Part shown: positions 15,114-24,273 of the stretch, one piece after another | Position numbering within the stretch: the first letter of the stretch is position 1 | Layout: the number at the start of each line of letters is the position of its first letter | Assembly (NCBI GenBank): GCA_964415295.1 | Contig: CAYPYN010000004.1 | Coordinates: 186,001 to 250,000, forward strand | Source of the DNA: SB21 sp964415295 | GTDB taxonomy: Bacteria > CLD3 > SB21 | Length of the DNA stretch: 64,000 nucleotides | Direction of reading: 5' to 3' | The notes under the pieces: generated by a model | What the model was told of the DNA's origin: nothing | Databases searched by the model: none | Seen by the model: only the letters and a program-made list of their open reading frames with translations | Position numbers and translations under genes: made by a program

Positions 15114-18100
15114 ATGATTGGCCGAGCGACACTCCTTATTTTTTGCTTCCTAACCAGTGTCTTATCGGCTCAGGAAAGCGGATTGCCATTATCGAGGCAC
15201 TTCACGGCGGACCAGTATCAAGCACACAATCAGAATTGGGCTATCTCCCAGGACTCCTCCGGGGTCATGTTCTTCGGAAATAATAACGGGATCCTGCGAT
15301 TTGACGGAAGCGAATGGCAATTATTCCCCACGCCCAAAGGCGGCATTATTCGTTCCCTCTCCCAAGGCTATGCACGTAAGATGTACGCGGGTGCGTATGC
15401 TGAATTTGGGTACCTGACCGGCGATGAATTCGGAAGGCTACGTTGGATATCATTGTCGGATTCTCTTCCAAAATCGCTTCGTGAATTCTCAGATGTATGG
15501 AAAATTCACGTAACTCCGCGCGGCATCTTCATTACAAGCCCTCAATACATCTTCCTCTTCAGCCACGACGATCGATTCATCGCGTCCTGGAAGCCGGCTC
15601 AACGATTCCGCTTCTCATACTGGCTTCGCGATCGATTTGTCGTTCAGGATGAACAGACGGGATTGTGTGAAGTTATCGGCGACAGTCTTGTATTTGTAGC
15701 CGGCAGCTTCCCCTTAGCTGACACGCGGATATATGCCATCTTGCCGCACGGTGACAGCGCCATTCTGATACAGACGCGATCAAATGGAACCTGGCTTTGG
15801 GAAAAAGATCAATTCAAGAAGATTCCGTGGGAAGCGGGACGCTACCTGGAAGAACAGCAGGTTTACGGCGGAATCATGACTTCCTGGGGGCAATATATTT
15901 TTACGACGCTTCGCAACGGCCTGGTTTTGACCGGACAGGACGGCCGCATCCTCCAAATATACAACAAACAGTCGGGACTTCCCGATAATTTGGTTTATGA
16001 TGTCTTCACCGATCGAACGGAAGGTATCTGGATCGCCATGAACAGAGGCATCATGCGAGCCGATCTTTTTGCACCGTTCACCTATTGGAACGAATCAATG
16101 GGCCTCGAAGGCGCCACTTTCTGCGTTGCGCGCCACGCAACAAAGCTCTATGCAGGCACAAGCAATGGTGTTTTCTATCTTGAAAAGAACAGCCTCGAAA
16201 AACCATGGGTCTTCAAGAAGCTGAACGAGCCGCAGGGACAGTGCTGGAGCCTGTTGGTACACGACGGCAATTTGCTTGCCGCTATGAGTACCGGGATATA
16301 TCAAATATCCGGAACGCGTGTTCAGCGTCTCAGCGATTCTTATGGATTTGTCTTATCGCCCTCATTGCTCGATCCTGCGATGATACATGTGGGGCTATCC
16401 AGCGGCCTCGGCCGTCTGCGACGCACGCCGGATGGTTATGCTTTCGATCGAATAGATCAGGCATTCCGTGAGGAAATTCGATACATCGCAGAGGACCGGG
16501 AAGGCAGCGTTTGGATGGCCGGCGGTTTTGACGGATTTCAGCGTCTGCTTTCCGACGGCACCGTTCGCGAATACCATCCCAATAGCCAGACCCGCGCACG
16601 ACGCAATCGTCTGTTCGCCACGACGAAGGGAATTCTATTTGTCACGGATCGCGGCCTCATGCGGTTCAGTCCTTCTTCGGATAAGTTTGATAACGATACA
16701 TTGGTAGCACCGCTGATCTCCGAGAGCGGCAAGCATATACTGCGCCTGAGTGAAGATTCAAGCGGACACTTGTGGATTGTCCAGACGGGAGCCACGAGTA
16801 CCAATAACGTCGGCAAGATCCACTTCAGACAAAATGCCGGATATACCCGCTATCTCCCGCTGAAGCGCATATCGCAATATGGTGAAGTATCTACCATTTG
16901 GAATGAAGGTCGGTCGATATGGTTTGGCGGATACGATGGACTGCTGCAATACAAGAGTTCGTCGTCTCTCGCAAACATCGATCCCGGTCTTGTTGCCGCC
17001 TACCCACCCGTCATTTTGACGGTTCGCATGAAGAACGATTCGCTGGTTTACGTGGGCCAAGGCACTTCGGAAAGAGCGGTTCAGATAGATTATTCAATGA
17101 ATGAAGTCCGATTCGCTTTTGCCGATCCCGGTAATCTAAGCTTGACAAAGCGTGAATACCGTTTTCGGCTCCATGGATTTGATGCGGACTGGATCCAAGG
17201 CGAAGAATTCAAAAAGACCTATACGTTTTTACCGGAGGGAAATTACAGCTTTGAAGTTACTTCTACGGAAGCGCATTACACAGGCCGGCCGACCACGTTT
17301 TCCTTTGTGATCCATCCTCCCCTGTACCGCACGTGGTGGGCCTATACGCTGTATGTGCTCTTGTTTCTGACCTTCGGTGTATCCGTTGTGCAGATCAGGA
17401 ACAAGCATGTCGAAAATGATCGCCGCCGGCTCAGAGAACTGGTTGAGCAACAAACGACCGAACTACGAATTGCCAACACGGAAATGCAGAACAGCCATGT
17501 CAGGCTCGAAAGAACCATAAATATTGTCGAAGCCATTAATTCCCAATTAGATCTGGATAAGCTGTTGAAGTCGATTTTTGAAACTGTCCAACCTCTCTTG
17601 CATATGAAGTCCGGATCCGTTCTTCTACGTGATACCGTAAGCGGTCATTTCAAATTTCACGCCGCATTTGGCGTTGATCCGTCTGTCCTGAAAAATATCG
17701 AATTAACAGAGGAAGAAGCCGTTCACCGCTATGTTGAGAAAAGTGAAATGGTGGCCGAAGGCATGTATTTTATCCGTAATCTGATTGCAAGGCGCGGAAC
17801 GGACAAATTCCGTGATCTTCCGCTCATTGATTCACTGTTCGTAATACAGCTCACCGATGATAAAGGACTGGCCGGGTTTCTGCTGTTTGACAATATCGCT
17901 CACGCATCGCCCAATGACCTCCTGATGCTTACGGCCCTGAAAGAACATATACGCACCGCATTGACGAAGCTGAGAATGCTGACCGAACTCCGAACTCTGA
18001 ATGAGAAGAAAAATGAATACCTGGGCATCGTTGCACACGACCTGAGAAATCCCCTGACAACCATCATGGGTTATGCCGATCTGATCACGGAGGATATTCG

Positions 18101-18701
18101 AAAAGGAAAATTCAATCCAGACTCGGCCATAGAAGATCTGTCAAAGATATCCGGCGTATCCAAGCATATGAATCGTTTCATTTCTGAACTGCTCGATATA
18201 TCGGCCATCGAATCGGGAAAGGTCAGAATGGAATTACGCAACTCGGACATCAAGATGGTGGTTGGAAATTGCGAACACCTGCATCAACGTTCTTCTCAAA
18301 ACAAAAGAATTGACCTGTCGGTTGATTATTCGGCGCCTTTGCCGCCGGTTCATGTTGACGAGGAAAAAATATCTTCGGTTGTCGATAACCTTTTGTCCAA
18401 TGCCATCAAATACACGCATCCCGGCGGCCGTGTCAAAGTCTATTTCGAACACAGAGATTCGGAAGTGGTTACGCACGTGGAAGACACCGGACAGGGTTTG
18501 AGCGGAGATGATCTGGAAAAAGTGTTCACGTCGTTCCGCCGGCTCAGTTCCAAACCCACAGGGGGTGAACCAAGCACAGGGCTCGGCCTTGCGATTGTCA
18601 AAAAGATCGTGGAGCTGCATCACGGCCGCGTTTGGGTCAAGAGCCAACGCGGCGAAGGTTCAACATTCAGTTTTTCCCTGCCGGTCGTTCATCAAAAATA
18701 A
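15114..18701 (+). CDS. Hybrid-type propeller sensor histidine kinase (Reg_prop, Y_Y_Y, GAF, HisKA, HATPase)
   Basis: 1195 residues. A signal peptide (cleavage near LSA-Q at ~19) is followed by a large periplasmic double propeller (about 20-640), a Y_Y_Y domain (~660-735, NEVRFAFADPGN..REYRFRLHGFDADW) and one membrane helix (~742-762). The cytoplasmic part has a coiled coil, a GAF domain (~805-945), the dimerisation domain with phospho-acceptor His975 (GIVAHDLRNPLTTI) and an ATPase domain with N box DNLLSNAIKYTHPGG, DTGQGLSGDD and STGLGLAIVKK. No receiver or DNA-binding domain is attached, unlike Bacteroides hybrid regulators, so it needs a separate response regulator, and none is adjacent. 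No strong ribosome-binding site is seen. Its last 35 bp overlap the end of the convergent DDAH-like gene. Confidence 0.92.
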   Translation: MIGRATLLIFCFLTSVLSAQESGLPLSRHFTADQYQAHNQNWAISQDSSGVMFFGNNNGILRFDGSEWQLFPTPKGGIIRSLSQGYARKMYAGAYAEFGYLTGDEFGRLRWISLSDSLPKSLREFSDVWKIHVTPRGIFITSPQYIFLFSHDDRFIASWKPAQRFRFSYWLRDRFVVQDEQTGLCEVIGDSLVFVAGSFPLADTRIYAILPHGDSAILIQTRSNGTWLWEKDQFKKIPWEAGRYLEEQQVYGGIMTSWGQYIFTTLRNGLVLTGQDGRILQIYNKQSGLPDNLVYDVFTDRTEGIWIAMNRGIMRADLFAPFTYWNESMGLEGATFCVARHATKLYAGTSNGVFYLEKNSLEKPWVFKKLNEPQGQCWSLLVHDGNLLAAMSTGIYQISGTRVQRLSDSYGFVLSPSLLDPAMIHVGLSSGLGRLRRTPDGYAFDRIDQAFREEIRYIAEDREGSVWMAGGFDGFQRLLSDGTVREYHPNSQTRARRNRLFATTKGILFVTDRGLMRFSPSSDKFDNDTLVAPLISESGKHILRLSEDSSGHLWIVQTGATSTNNVGKIHFRQNAGYTRYLPLKRISQYGEVSTIWNEGRSIWFGGYDGLLQYKSSSSLANIDPGLVAAYPPVILTVRMKNDSLVYVGQGTSERAVQIDYSMNEVRFAFADPGNLSLTKREYRFRLHGFDADWIQGEEFKKTYTFLPEGNYSFEVTSTEAHYTGRPTTFSFVIHPPLYRTWWAYTLYVLLFLTFGVSVVQIRNKHVENDRRRLRELVEQQTTELRIANTEMQNSHVRLERTINIVEAINSQLDLDKLLKSIFETVQPLLHMKSGSVLLRDTVSGHFKFHAAFGVDPSVLKNIELTEEEAVHRYVEKSEMVAEGMYFIRNLIARRGTDKFRDLPLIDSLFVIQLTDDKGLAGFLLFDNIAHASPNDLLMLTALKEHIRTALTKLRMLTELRTLNEKKNEYLGIVAHDLRNPLTTIMGYADLITEDIRKGKFNPDSAIEDLSKISGVSKHMNRFISELLDISAIESGKVRMELRNSDIKMVVGNCEHLHQRSSQNKRIDLSVDYSAPLPPVHVDEEKISSVVDNLLSNAIKYTHPGGRVKVYFEHRDSEVVTHVEDTGQGLSGDDLEKVFTSFRRLSSKPTGGEPSTGLGLAIVKKIVELHHGRVWVKSQRGEGSTFSFSLPVVHQK

Positions 18702-19464
18702 TACTGCAGCACGTCAGCGCGCCTTCCGCTTTAGCCAGTTCCGAAGCGTCGGTCAACTTAAGACGATACCCCATTCTTTCCAGCCGTTCCGCTGTCTTTG
18801 GAAATGACGTTGGGAACAAGACAAAAGGATCGATCCAAACGGTATTCGCGGCAAACGGTTCCTCCGAATCCACCGCAATCAAGCCCATTCCTTTGAATGA
18901 ATGGCCGTCAACCCAGTTGGGGTTGAATAATACGGCGTTCTCTCCTACCTGCGTGATCGCGGTCTTTAAATGCAGACACCCTTGCACCTCCACTTCTTTC
19001 ACTGTGTAATCGAAAGGCGCCAACATTTTCTGAAGTTGATCAACGGCCGGCCTGTTCGTTCGGGATGACAAACCAACATACAACGTTCGGCCGATCCGAA
19101 GCACATCACCTCCATCGATCGTTCCGGGCTCTGTGATATAGATCAATTTACGATATTCCTTCAGAGCGTTTTCGACAGACGCTGTTTCCGGTTTCCTTGA
19201 GTCGGCGCCCGGACGGAGAACCACGGCGACTTCATCGAGCACGATCGCCGTATCTTCCACAAATACCGAATCGGGCAGATCGGTCTCTTCAGGTAATCGA
19301 ATAATCCGGCACCCCATTTCTTCAAGACGGGCTTCGTAGTCGCCGTGCTGCCTTCGGGCCCGGTCCAGGTCGATCGTCTGACGATCAAGATGCGTCAGCT
19401 CGCAATGGATGATAGACCTGCTCACTTCCCGCGTGATCGCGTTCCTCAAATATAAGTGTTCCAA
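18667..19464 (-). CDS. Dimethylarginine dimethylaminohydrolase-like amidinotransferase-superfamily enzyme
   Basis: 265 residues from a TTG start at 19464, chosen because GGGAGG lies six bases upstream; the next upstream TTG sits inside that site. Family motifs are LPDSVFVEDTAIV, TIDGGDVLRIG, the catalytic histidine in GCLHLKTA and the nucleophilic cysteine in EGALTCCSIIF near the C-terminus. DDAH splits N-omega-methylated arginines into citrulline and methylamines; related hydrolases act on arginine or agmatine. The length and the Cys/His arrangement favour DDAH over arginine deiminase. The gene end overlaps the histidine kinase by 35 bp in antisense. Confidence 0.85.
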   Translation of the reverse strand: MEHLYLRNAITREVSRSIIHCELTHLDRQTIDLDRARRQHGDYEARLEEMGCRIIRLPEETDLPDSVFVEDTAIVLDEVAVVLRPGADSRKPETASVENALKEYRKLIYITEPGTIDGGDVLRIGRTLYVGLSSRTNRPAVDQLQKMLAPFDYTVKEVEVQGCLHLKTAITQVGENAVLFNPNWVDGHSFKGMGLIAVDSEEPFAANTVWIDPFVLFPTSFPKTAERLERMGYRLKLTDASELAKAEGALTCCSIIFDERPAGKN

Positions 19465-19527
19465 TTGAATTCCTCCCAAATCTTGACAAACACGCGTTGA
19501 TTGACGAAATTAAAAAAAGGAGATCTT

Positions 19528-19716
19528 ATGCCAAGACCGTTCACCATGATTGCGACCTTGTTCATTAACTTAGTATCTCTGGGACATTTTCTCCGCGTGG
19601 TCACAGCCATCGATTTAATCATCGGAGGATTCAGTATCCCGCTATGGATGAGCGCCGTCGCCGGTGTCTTTTGTGCCGGACTTGCCTTTATGTTGTATAA
19701 GGAAAGGTGGAGCTGA
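19528..19716 (+). CDS. Small two-helix membrane protein of unknown function
   Basis: 62 residues from the ATG at 19528, which has AAGGAGATC directly upstream. Two hydrophobic helices (about 4-22 and 35-55) flank a short loop, and the end is basic (LYKERWS). No family is recognised with confidence. The gene is divergent from the DDAH-like gene, with only ~60 bp between the two start codons, so their promoters must overlap. The clear ribosome-binding site supports it as a real gene. Confidence 0.65.
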   Translation: MPRPFTMIATLFINLVSLGHFLRVVTAIDLIIGGFSIPLWMSAVAGVFCAGLAFMLYKERWS

Positions 19717-19736
19717 ACGCTTGCCGCCGGTCCATA

Positions 19737-20270
19737 TCATGAACCTGATCCATACAAAGCCTGCGCGCGTTTGACCATTTCCTTCGGAGACACATCTTCC
19801 ACATGCGTCGCGATGAACCAGGTGTAGCCGAACGGGTCTTCGAGCCGGCCCGAACGGTCGCCATAAAACTGAAGCTCCACCGGCATGATTATCTTAGCGC
19901 CGGCCGCCACCGCTTGAGCCATAACGGCATCCGCATCTTTCACATATATCATCAGTTGCACGGTCGTTTTACCAACCGTCTTCGGACTGAAGTTATTCCA
20001 TTCAGGAAATTCATCCGCAAGCATGAAATGGGATAAGCCGATCTTCATTTCTGTATGCATGATCCTGCCCTGATCGTCGCTCATACGGCCGGGCTTCTCC
20101 TTTGCGCCGAAAGCCATCTTGTAAAACTCTACGGCCGCTTTACCGTCATGCACCGCCAAATACGGGGTCAGCGTGTGGTAGCCGGCCGGGATAAAATGAA
20201 CGCGCTTGGATTTTTTCTTACGCTTCACGACTTTTGAAGCACCTTTTCTAGTGACTTTCTTCTTTGCCAT
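19737..20270 (-). CDS. VOC-superfamily protein (PhnB/glyoxalase-like) with a basic N-terminal tail
   Basis: 177 residues from the ATG at 20270 (AAGGAA upstream). Residues ~28-160 form a PhnB-like VOC fold: LTPYLAVHDGKAAVEFYKMAFGAKE at the start, then MHTEMKIGLSHFMLADE and GRLEDPFGYTWFIATHVEDVS at the end. PhnB-like proteins have no agreed reaction, and the metal-binding residues are only partly conserved. The first ~25 residues are almost purely Lys, Arg, Ser, Thr and Val. This basic tail resembles the one on the methyltransferase at 2590-3465. Confidence 0.82.
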   Translation of the reverse strand: MAKKKVTRKGASKVVKRKKKSKRVHFIPAGYHTLTPYLAVHDGKAAVEFYKMAFGAKEKPGRMSDDQGRIMHTEMKIGLSHFMLADEFPEWNNFSPKTVGKTTVQLMIYVKDADAVMAQAVAAGAKIIMPVELQFYGDRSGRLEDPFGYTWFIATHVEDVSPKEMVKRAQALYGSGS

Positions 20271-20301
20271 GATCAATTCCTTGACTTAAGTTTATAGTTA
20301 G

Positions 20302-20346
20302 GAAATAATACCGAGGCACATTTGAATGCGGTCAGAAATAATACCG
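20302..20346. repeat. 12-bp direct repeat, possible operator pair
   Basis: GAAATAATACCG occurs at 20302-20313 and again at 20335-20346, 33 bp apart, close to three turns of the helix. It lies between the divergent VOC gene and the DUF1207-like gene, so it could bind a regulator on one face of the DNA. No regulator is known. Confidence 0.45.
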
Positions 20347-20425
20347 TTGCGACTGAATGGCGAATGAATTAATATCTAAAATACAAATAAAGGAATCAAG
20401 CGACGAATACTGAAGAAAAACCTCA

Positions 20426-20454
20426 TTGACAAAGCAGAATGAATAGACTAATAT
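20426..20454 (+). promoter_or_regulatory. Promoter of the DUF1207-like gene
   Basis: TTGACA (20426-20431), a 17-bp spacer and TAATAT (20449-20454). The expected start near 20461 means that an ATG at 20453 lies inside the promoter and cannot be the start codon. Confidence 0.65.
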
Positions 20455-20464
20455 GTTTTTCGGA

Positions 20465-21295
20465 ATGAAGACTACAACATCGAATAACCGTGTGAAGCGA
20501 GCGCTTTTCCTCTTTGTCCTGCAAACGATCGGCCCCGTCTCTTTTGCGGCGGCCCAGTCGTTTGTTATCTTTCCTAAAGATCCATTGATCTCTGTTTTTC
20601 CGGCTGATCCGTCGGCACACCGCATGAAGATCGGAAATATTCCCGGAAAAAAAGATATGCGCGCTTCACTCGGAGGTGTCATACCTTTGGCAACTATTTC
20701 GAATCGTCGGTGGCAGTTATCCTCCGCGGCCTCGGTACAGTTCGGCATTCATCCGTCCGGTCAAGCCGAGATCGTGTCGATGGAATATTATGTTGATTAC
20801 GCGGTCTTGGATTACGCCATCAGCAACCAATATTTTCTGCGAGCCCTCGTAGGCCATACCAGCCACCACCTGAGTGATACTGAATTTGAAAAGAGACAGC
20901 TGAGCCAATCTCTCAACTATTCACGCGACTACGTAGCCGCGTATGCAATTTACACACGGCCTTCCGGACAATTATTCTATGCGGGCGCCAATTTCGGCTA
21001 CGTGTTTCATCTGGAAGGAAAAGAAAAGAAACGTTGGCAATGGCATTTTGGCGGCGAAACCGTTTTATTTCAATGGTCTAAAATGGAGTGGTATACCTCT
21101 TTTGACTCCCGCTGGTATCAGGAAGCCGGTTTTCAATTCGCCAACCATTATCAATTCGGAACAAAACACCGGTGGGCCCATGGGCGTACCATTCGAGCCG
21201 CCTACCAGTTCCGTCACGGTCTGGACGAACGGGGCCAATTTTTCCCCGGCCATTACCGCGAACATTTAATATTAGTTATGGTCGATCTGTCATAA
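20465..21295 (+). CDS. DUF1207-like secreted/outer-membrane protein
   Basis: About 276 residues if the ATG at 20465 is used; an ATG at 20453 lies within the promoter -10 element and is rejected, and a GTG at 20492 is another possibility. A signal peptide is clear (LFLFVLQTIGPVSFAAAQ). The pattern FPKDPLISVFPADPSAHRM near the start, then a chain of amphipathic strands with GHTSHHLSD and NYSRDYVAAYAIY, agrees with DUF1207, a family of predicted outer-membrane barrels of unknown function. Its stop overlaps the next possible ATG (TAATG), so the peroxidase gene is probably in the same transcript. Confidence 0.65.
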   Translation: MKTTTSNNRVKRALFLFVLQTIGPVSFAAAQSFVIFPKDPLISVFPADPSAHRMKIGNIPGKKDMRASLGGVIPLATISNRRWQLSSAASVQFGIHPSGQAEIVSMEYYVDYAVLDYAISNQYFLRALVGHTSHHLSDTEFEKRQLSQSLNYSRDYVAAYAIYTRPSGQLFYAGANFGYVFHLEGKEKKRWQWHFGGETVLFQWSKMEWYTSFDSRWYQEAGFQFANHYQFGTKHRWAHGRTIRAAYQFRHGLDERGQFFPGHYREHLILVMVDLS

Positions 21296-21312
21296 TGCAA
21301 CACGAAAGTACT

Positions 21313-21876
21313 ATGAGAACCATTTTCCTCCCATTGCTTGCCGCATGCGTTAGTTATGCATGTTCGGAGATCAGAACTAAACCCCAGGGACAACAGATGC
21401 AAACCACCAAATCCATTTACGATTTCACCATGCGTTCGATCGAAGGCAAAGACATTCCATTGAGTCAATTCAAAGGCAAGAAGATCCTGATCGTCAACGT
21501 GGCGTCGGAATGCGGCTATACACCTCAATACAAAGACCTGCAAAAGCTGTATGATACATACAAAGACAGACTCGTGATCCTCGGATTTCCAGCCAACAAT
21601 TTTGGCGGACAGGAACCCGGAAGCAATGAGAATATCAAGACTTTCTGTGAAAGAAATTTCGGCGTCACATTCCCGATGTTCTCCAAGATATCCGTTGCGG
21701 GTGATGATCAAGACCCTCTTTATCAATGGCTCTCAAAGAAACCGCTGAACGGATGGAACGATAAATCACCGGGATGGAATTTCTGCAAGTATCTGATCAG
21801 TGAAAATGGAGAGCTCCTGAAGTTTTTTTCGTCGTCGGTGAACCCGATGAGCGATGAAATCATCTCACAATTATGA
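21313..21876 (+). CDS. Glutathione peroxidase-family thiol peroxidase, exported
   Basis: 187 residues from the ATG at 21313; an ATG at 21295 overlapping the previous stop would add six residues. A short signal sequence is present and may end in a lipobox-like VSYAC (Cys17). The catalytic cysteine (not selenocysteine) is Cys67 in NVASECGYTPQY, with the conserved glutamine in NNFGGQEPGSNE and Trp-Asn in GWNFCKYLI. It reduces hydrogen peroxide or lipid hydroperoxides, in bacteria usually with thioredoxin, here probably in the periplasm. The last six bases overlap the end of the convergent MFS gene. Confidence 0.88.
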   Translation: MRTIFLPLLAACVSYACSEIRTKPQGQQMQTTKSIYDFTMRSIEGKDIPLSQFKGKKILIVNVASECGYTPQYKDLQKLYDTYKDRLVILGFPANNFGGQEPGSNENIKTFCERNFGVTFPMFSKISVAGDDQDPLYQWLSKKPLNGWNDKSPGWNFCKYLISENGELLKFFSSSVNPMSDEIISQL

Positions 21877-23127
21877 ACGCAATTGCGAAACGGTATTGTC
21901 CGGAATCGGATGTAAGGATACGGGCGCCGCATTGATCTTCTTTTTGAGTTCCGGTTCAGGAATGAACTTCCATACGATATACGCCATCAGTAATACGGAT
22001 ATGGCGCCGAATAACGTATTGTTCAAATAGCCCATTTTCGTGTATACAAGACCGGCCATGGCGCCGCCGACTCCCATACCCACCTGCCCCAGCGAGATGG
22101 TGAGACTCATCATGGCCCCTCTACGGCTGTCCGATATGATCTCAGAAACGAGCGCCTGAAACGGGCTTATCCGTGCGGCAACAAAAATCATGATGAGGAC
22201 AAACAAAACATAGCTCATCCAGAATGCCGTCAGCGCAACCGTGGTCAATACCATTACGACAGCAAGTCCGAGACAAGACGCAATGATAATCACCTTTCGT
22301 CCGATCTTGTCGGATAAATGGCCCGCGTTGGGCCCCGTGATCACGGAAGCGATTCCTCCGGCGAAAAACAACGAAGCGATCTGATGACCGTTAACGCCGA
22401 ACGTGGCCGTCAGCCAGGTAGGCAAATAGACCACATACAGCGAAAAACTCATATACATAACCCCGTAAACAGCCGCTGTGGCCGGTATCTGAGGCTCTTT
22501 CAGCATAGCCCAATACTTTCTTAAGGCAATGGAAACGGTCAGTTCACCGTCGTGCAGTTGCACGCGCGGCTGTGGAACAAAGAACCGGATGAGCAAAAAG
22601 GCCGCCAGCATTGTGATCGAGAATAAGGTAAAAGGTCCATATACGCCATACCATTCGGACAATACGGTACCCATCGGAACACCCATGATCTGACCGGCCG
22701 CGATACCCGTTGCGATCCATCCGTTGGCCCAGCCGCGGCGTTCATACGGAAAATAATCCCCTACATACGATACGGACGCTCCGCTCAGGATACCGCCGGC
22801 CGCCCCCGCCGCGGCCCGAACGATCAAAAAGGTATAGTAATCGAAGGCGAAATTGTGAAGAGCCAATGCGATACTCATCGCACCGGTTCCGTACAATAGT
22901 ATTCTGCGCCGGCCAACTTTATCGGAAATAGGTCCCACCACCAAAGCCATGATACCAAGCATCAACGCATAAGCGGTAACTAACGTGCCCTGAATAGATA
23001 CGTCGATATTCAGTTGTTTGCCGACTTGAGGCAGGATCGGTGCGATGATCATCAACTGACTGCTGGCCGAGAACATAAGCAGCCATAAGGCGGCGATAAC
23101 AAGAATGTCGTTGGTCTTTTGATTCAT
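21871..23127 (-). CDS. MFS transporter, DHA1-like drug/metabolite exporter
   Basis: 418 residues from the ATG at 23127, with about 12 membrane segments. The signature between helices 2 and 3 is VGPISDKVGRRRILLYG, and the helix-5 region has GASVSYVGDYFPYERRGWANGW, as in bacterial multidrug or sugar efflux carriers (DHA1 type). A second copy of the loop motif, GHLSDKIGRKVII, is in the C-terminal half. No clear ribosome-binding site is visible. The substrate is unknown. It is convergent with the peroxidase gene. Confidence 0.87.
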   Translation of the reverse strand: MNQKTNDILVIAALWLLMFSASSQLMIIAPILPQVGKQLNIDVSIQGTLVTAYALMLGIMALVVGPISDKVGRRRILLYGTGAMSIALALHNFAFDYYTFLIVRAAAGAAGGILSGASVSYVGDYFPYERRGWANGWIATGIAAGQIMGVPMGTVLSEWYGVYGPFTLFSITMLAAFLLIRFFVPQPRVQLHDGELTVSIALRKYWAMLKEPQIPATAAVYGVMYMSFSLYVVYLPTWLTATFGVNGHQIASLFFAGGIASVITGPNAGHLSDKIGRKVIIIASCLGLAVVMVLTTVALTAFWMSYVLFVLIMIFVAARISPFQALVSEIISDSRRGAMMSLTISLGQVGMGVGGAMAGLVYTKMGYLNNTLFGAISVLLMAYIVWKFIPEPELKKKINAAPVSLHPIPDNTVSQLRS

Positions 23128-23228
23128 ACAATTATAAGGTCTGCACAAGAAATCACTTTGCGCCGGTTAGCACCGGACAAATCACCATACGCAATCCGAT
23201 CGGGCATGTTTCCCGTTTTTTCAAAATA

Positions 23229-23241
23229 ACCCGAAAGGGTC
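23229..23241 (-). repeat. Short hairpin ACCC-GAAA-GGGT after the DUF1697 gene
   Basis: On the minus strand it reads ACCC-TTTC-GGGT and is followed by TTATTTTG, four bases after the stop codon of the DUF1697 gene. It may be a weak terminator. The same hairpin lies at 41201-41212 beside another minus-strand stop. Confidence 0.4.
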
Positions 23242-23244
23242 AGA

Positions 23245-23790
23245 TCATTCAGACCCTGTGACCATGGCATAGAGCCTCAGCATCGTTGCCCAATTCCTGG
23301 ATGTGGCTGAATCCCCCAGTTCGTGCGCAACGGCCTGTGCGATTGCACTTTTCAGGATTCCTTCCGGACACCATTGATAAACGGCAAGCTTGCCGACGGA
23401 CATGGCCTCGGGCTTTTTTACAAGTTTCTCAAGGAACTTTAAGTTTTTTCCATCGGATGGTTTTTTCAAAACCGTCACAAGCAGTCGCGAAGGATCCAGC
23501 GCCATTTTTGCCAGTGGATTCTCTTCCACGATGCGAATGAGATCTTTGTCTGTAATGACCAAGACCTTCGCAGAGATACCAAAACTATCAAAGATACCAT
23601 TCTCTATCAGAGCGGATAACTCACCGGGCGTTTGCCCGGACACGGTAAAGACTATATTTCCGCTGTTGAGCAACGTCCGGATATCTTTGAAACCCAAATG
23701 ATCGCACAGCTCACGTAGCTCCGTCATGGAAATGCGTTTGGCTTTCCCGACATTGATACCGCGAATAAGGGCAATATTTTTTCGAGCCAT
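23245..23790 (-). CDS. DUF1697 family protein
   Basis: 181 residues. The opening NIALIRGINVGKAKRISMTELRELCDHLGFKDIRTLLNSGNIVF is the family hallmark (RGINVGG and SGNVVF in most members). The remainder matches the usual ferredoxin-like two-domain layout, including the LLVTVLKKP strand. The function is unknown. It belongs to a string of small single-domain genes on the minus strand (DUF1697, VOC, DinB) with short gaps. Confidence 0.9.
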   Translation of the reverse strand: MARKNIALIRGINVGKAKRISMTELRELCDHLGFKDIRTLLNSGNIVFTVSGQTPGELSALIENGIFDSFGISAKVLVITDKDLIRIVEENPLAKMALDPSRLLVTVLKKPSDGKNLKFLEKLVKKPEAMSVGKLAVYQWCPEGILKSAIAQAVAHELGDSATSRNWATMLRLYAMVTGSE

Positions 23791-23834
23791 TCTTACGGCC
23801 TTTGTCTATTTTTTGATCAAGTTCGTTTTACTAT

Positions 23835-24209
23835 CTACGCACTTTTCGCCGAGGCGTCGTCCTGATAAACGCCGTGTATATGGCCGTCCGGATCGGTAAA
23901 ATACGAGAGCCAGCCCACACCCGGAATGGCCATTTTCGGCACAACGATTTTTCCGCCTGCATTTTCGATAACGCGCATAACGGAATCGATATCCTCTACA
24001 TTGATCGAATTTACCAAAGGTTGTCTCGGATCACGTTTTTTCATGATGGCCCCGTTTATTCCCGGTTTTTTCTCATCGCCGGTCACAGTTAGCCAATAAT
24101 GTTCCTCGCCAAACTGCTGGAACTTCCATCCGAAAACCTTTTTGAAGAACGCCATTGTTCTTTCAGGATCATCACAAGGTATCTCAAAATGGACGACACG
24201 ATTGCTCAT
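23835..24209 (-). CDS. VOC-family (glyoxalase/bleomycin resistance-like) protein
   Basis: 124 residues, a single VOC module. It begins VVHFEIPCDDPERTMAFFKKVFGWKF and ends GVGWLSYFTDPDGHIHGVYQDD, both typical of the small dehalogenase- or lyase-like VOC proteins. His7 and the Glu or Gln at the paired strand are potential metal ligands. The substrate is unknown. It lies between the DUF1697 and DinB genes. Confidence 0.88.
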   Translation of the reverse strand: MSNRVVHFEIPCDDPERTMAFFKKVFGWKFQQFGEEHYWLTVTGDEKKPGINGAIMKKRDPRQPLVNSINVEDIDSVMRVIENAGGKIVVPKMAIPGVGWLSYFTDPDGHIHGVYQDDASAKSA

Positions 24210-24273
24210 GATTTCGGCCTTTCTTTTTTTTCATCTGAAATCTTTGCGATAATCCATCTGCAAAAATCCCCAG

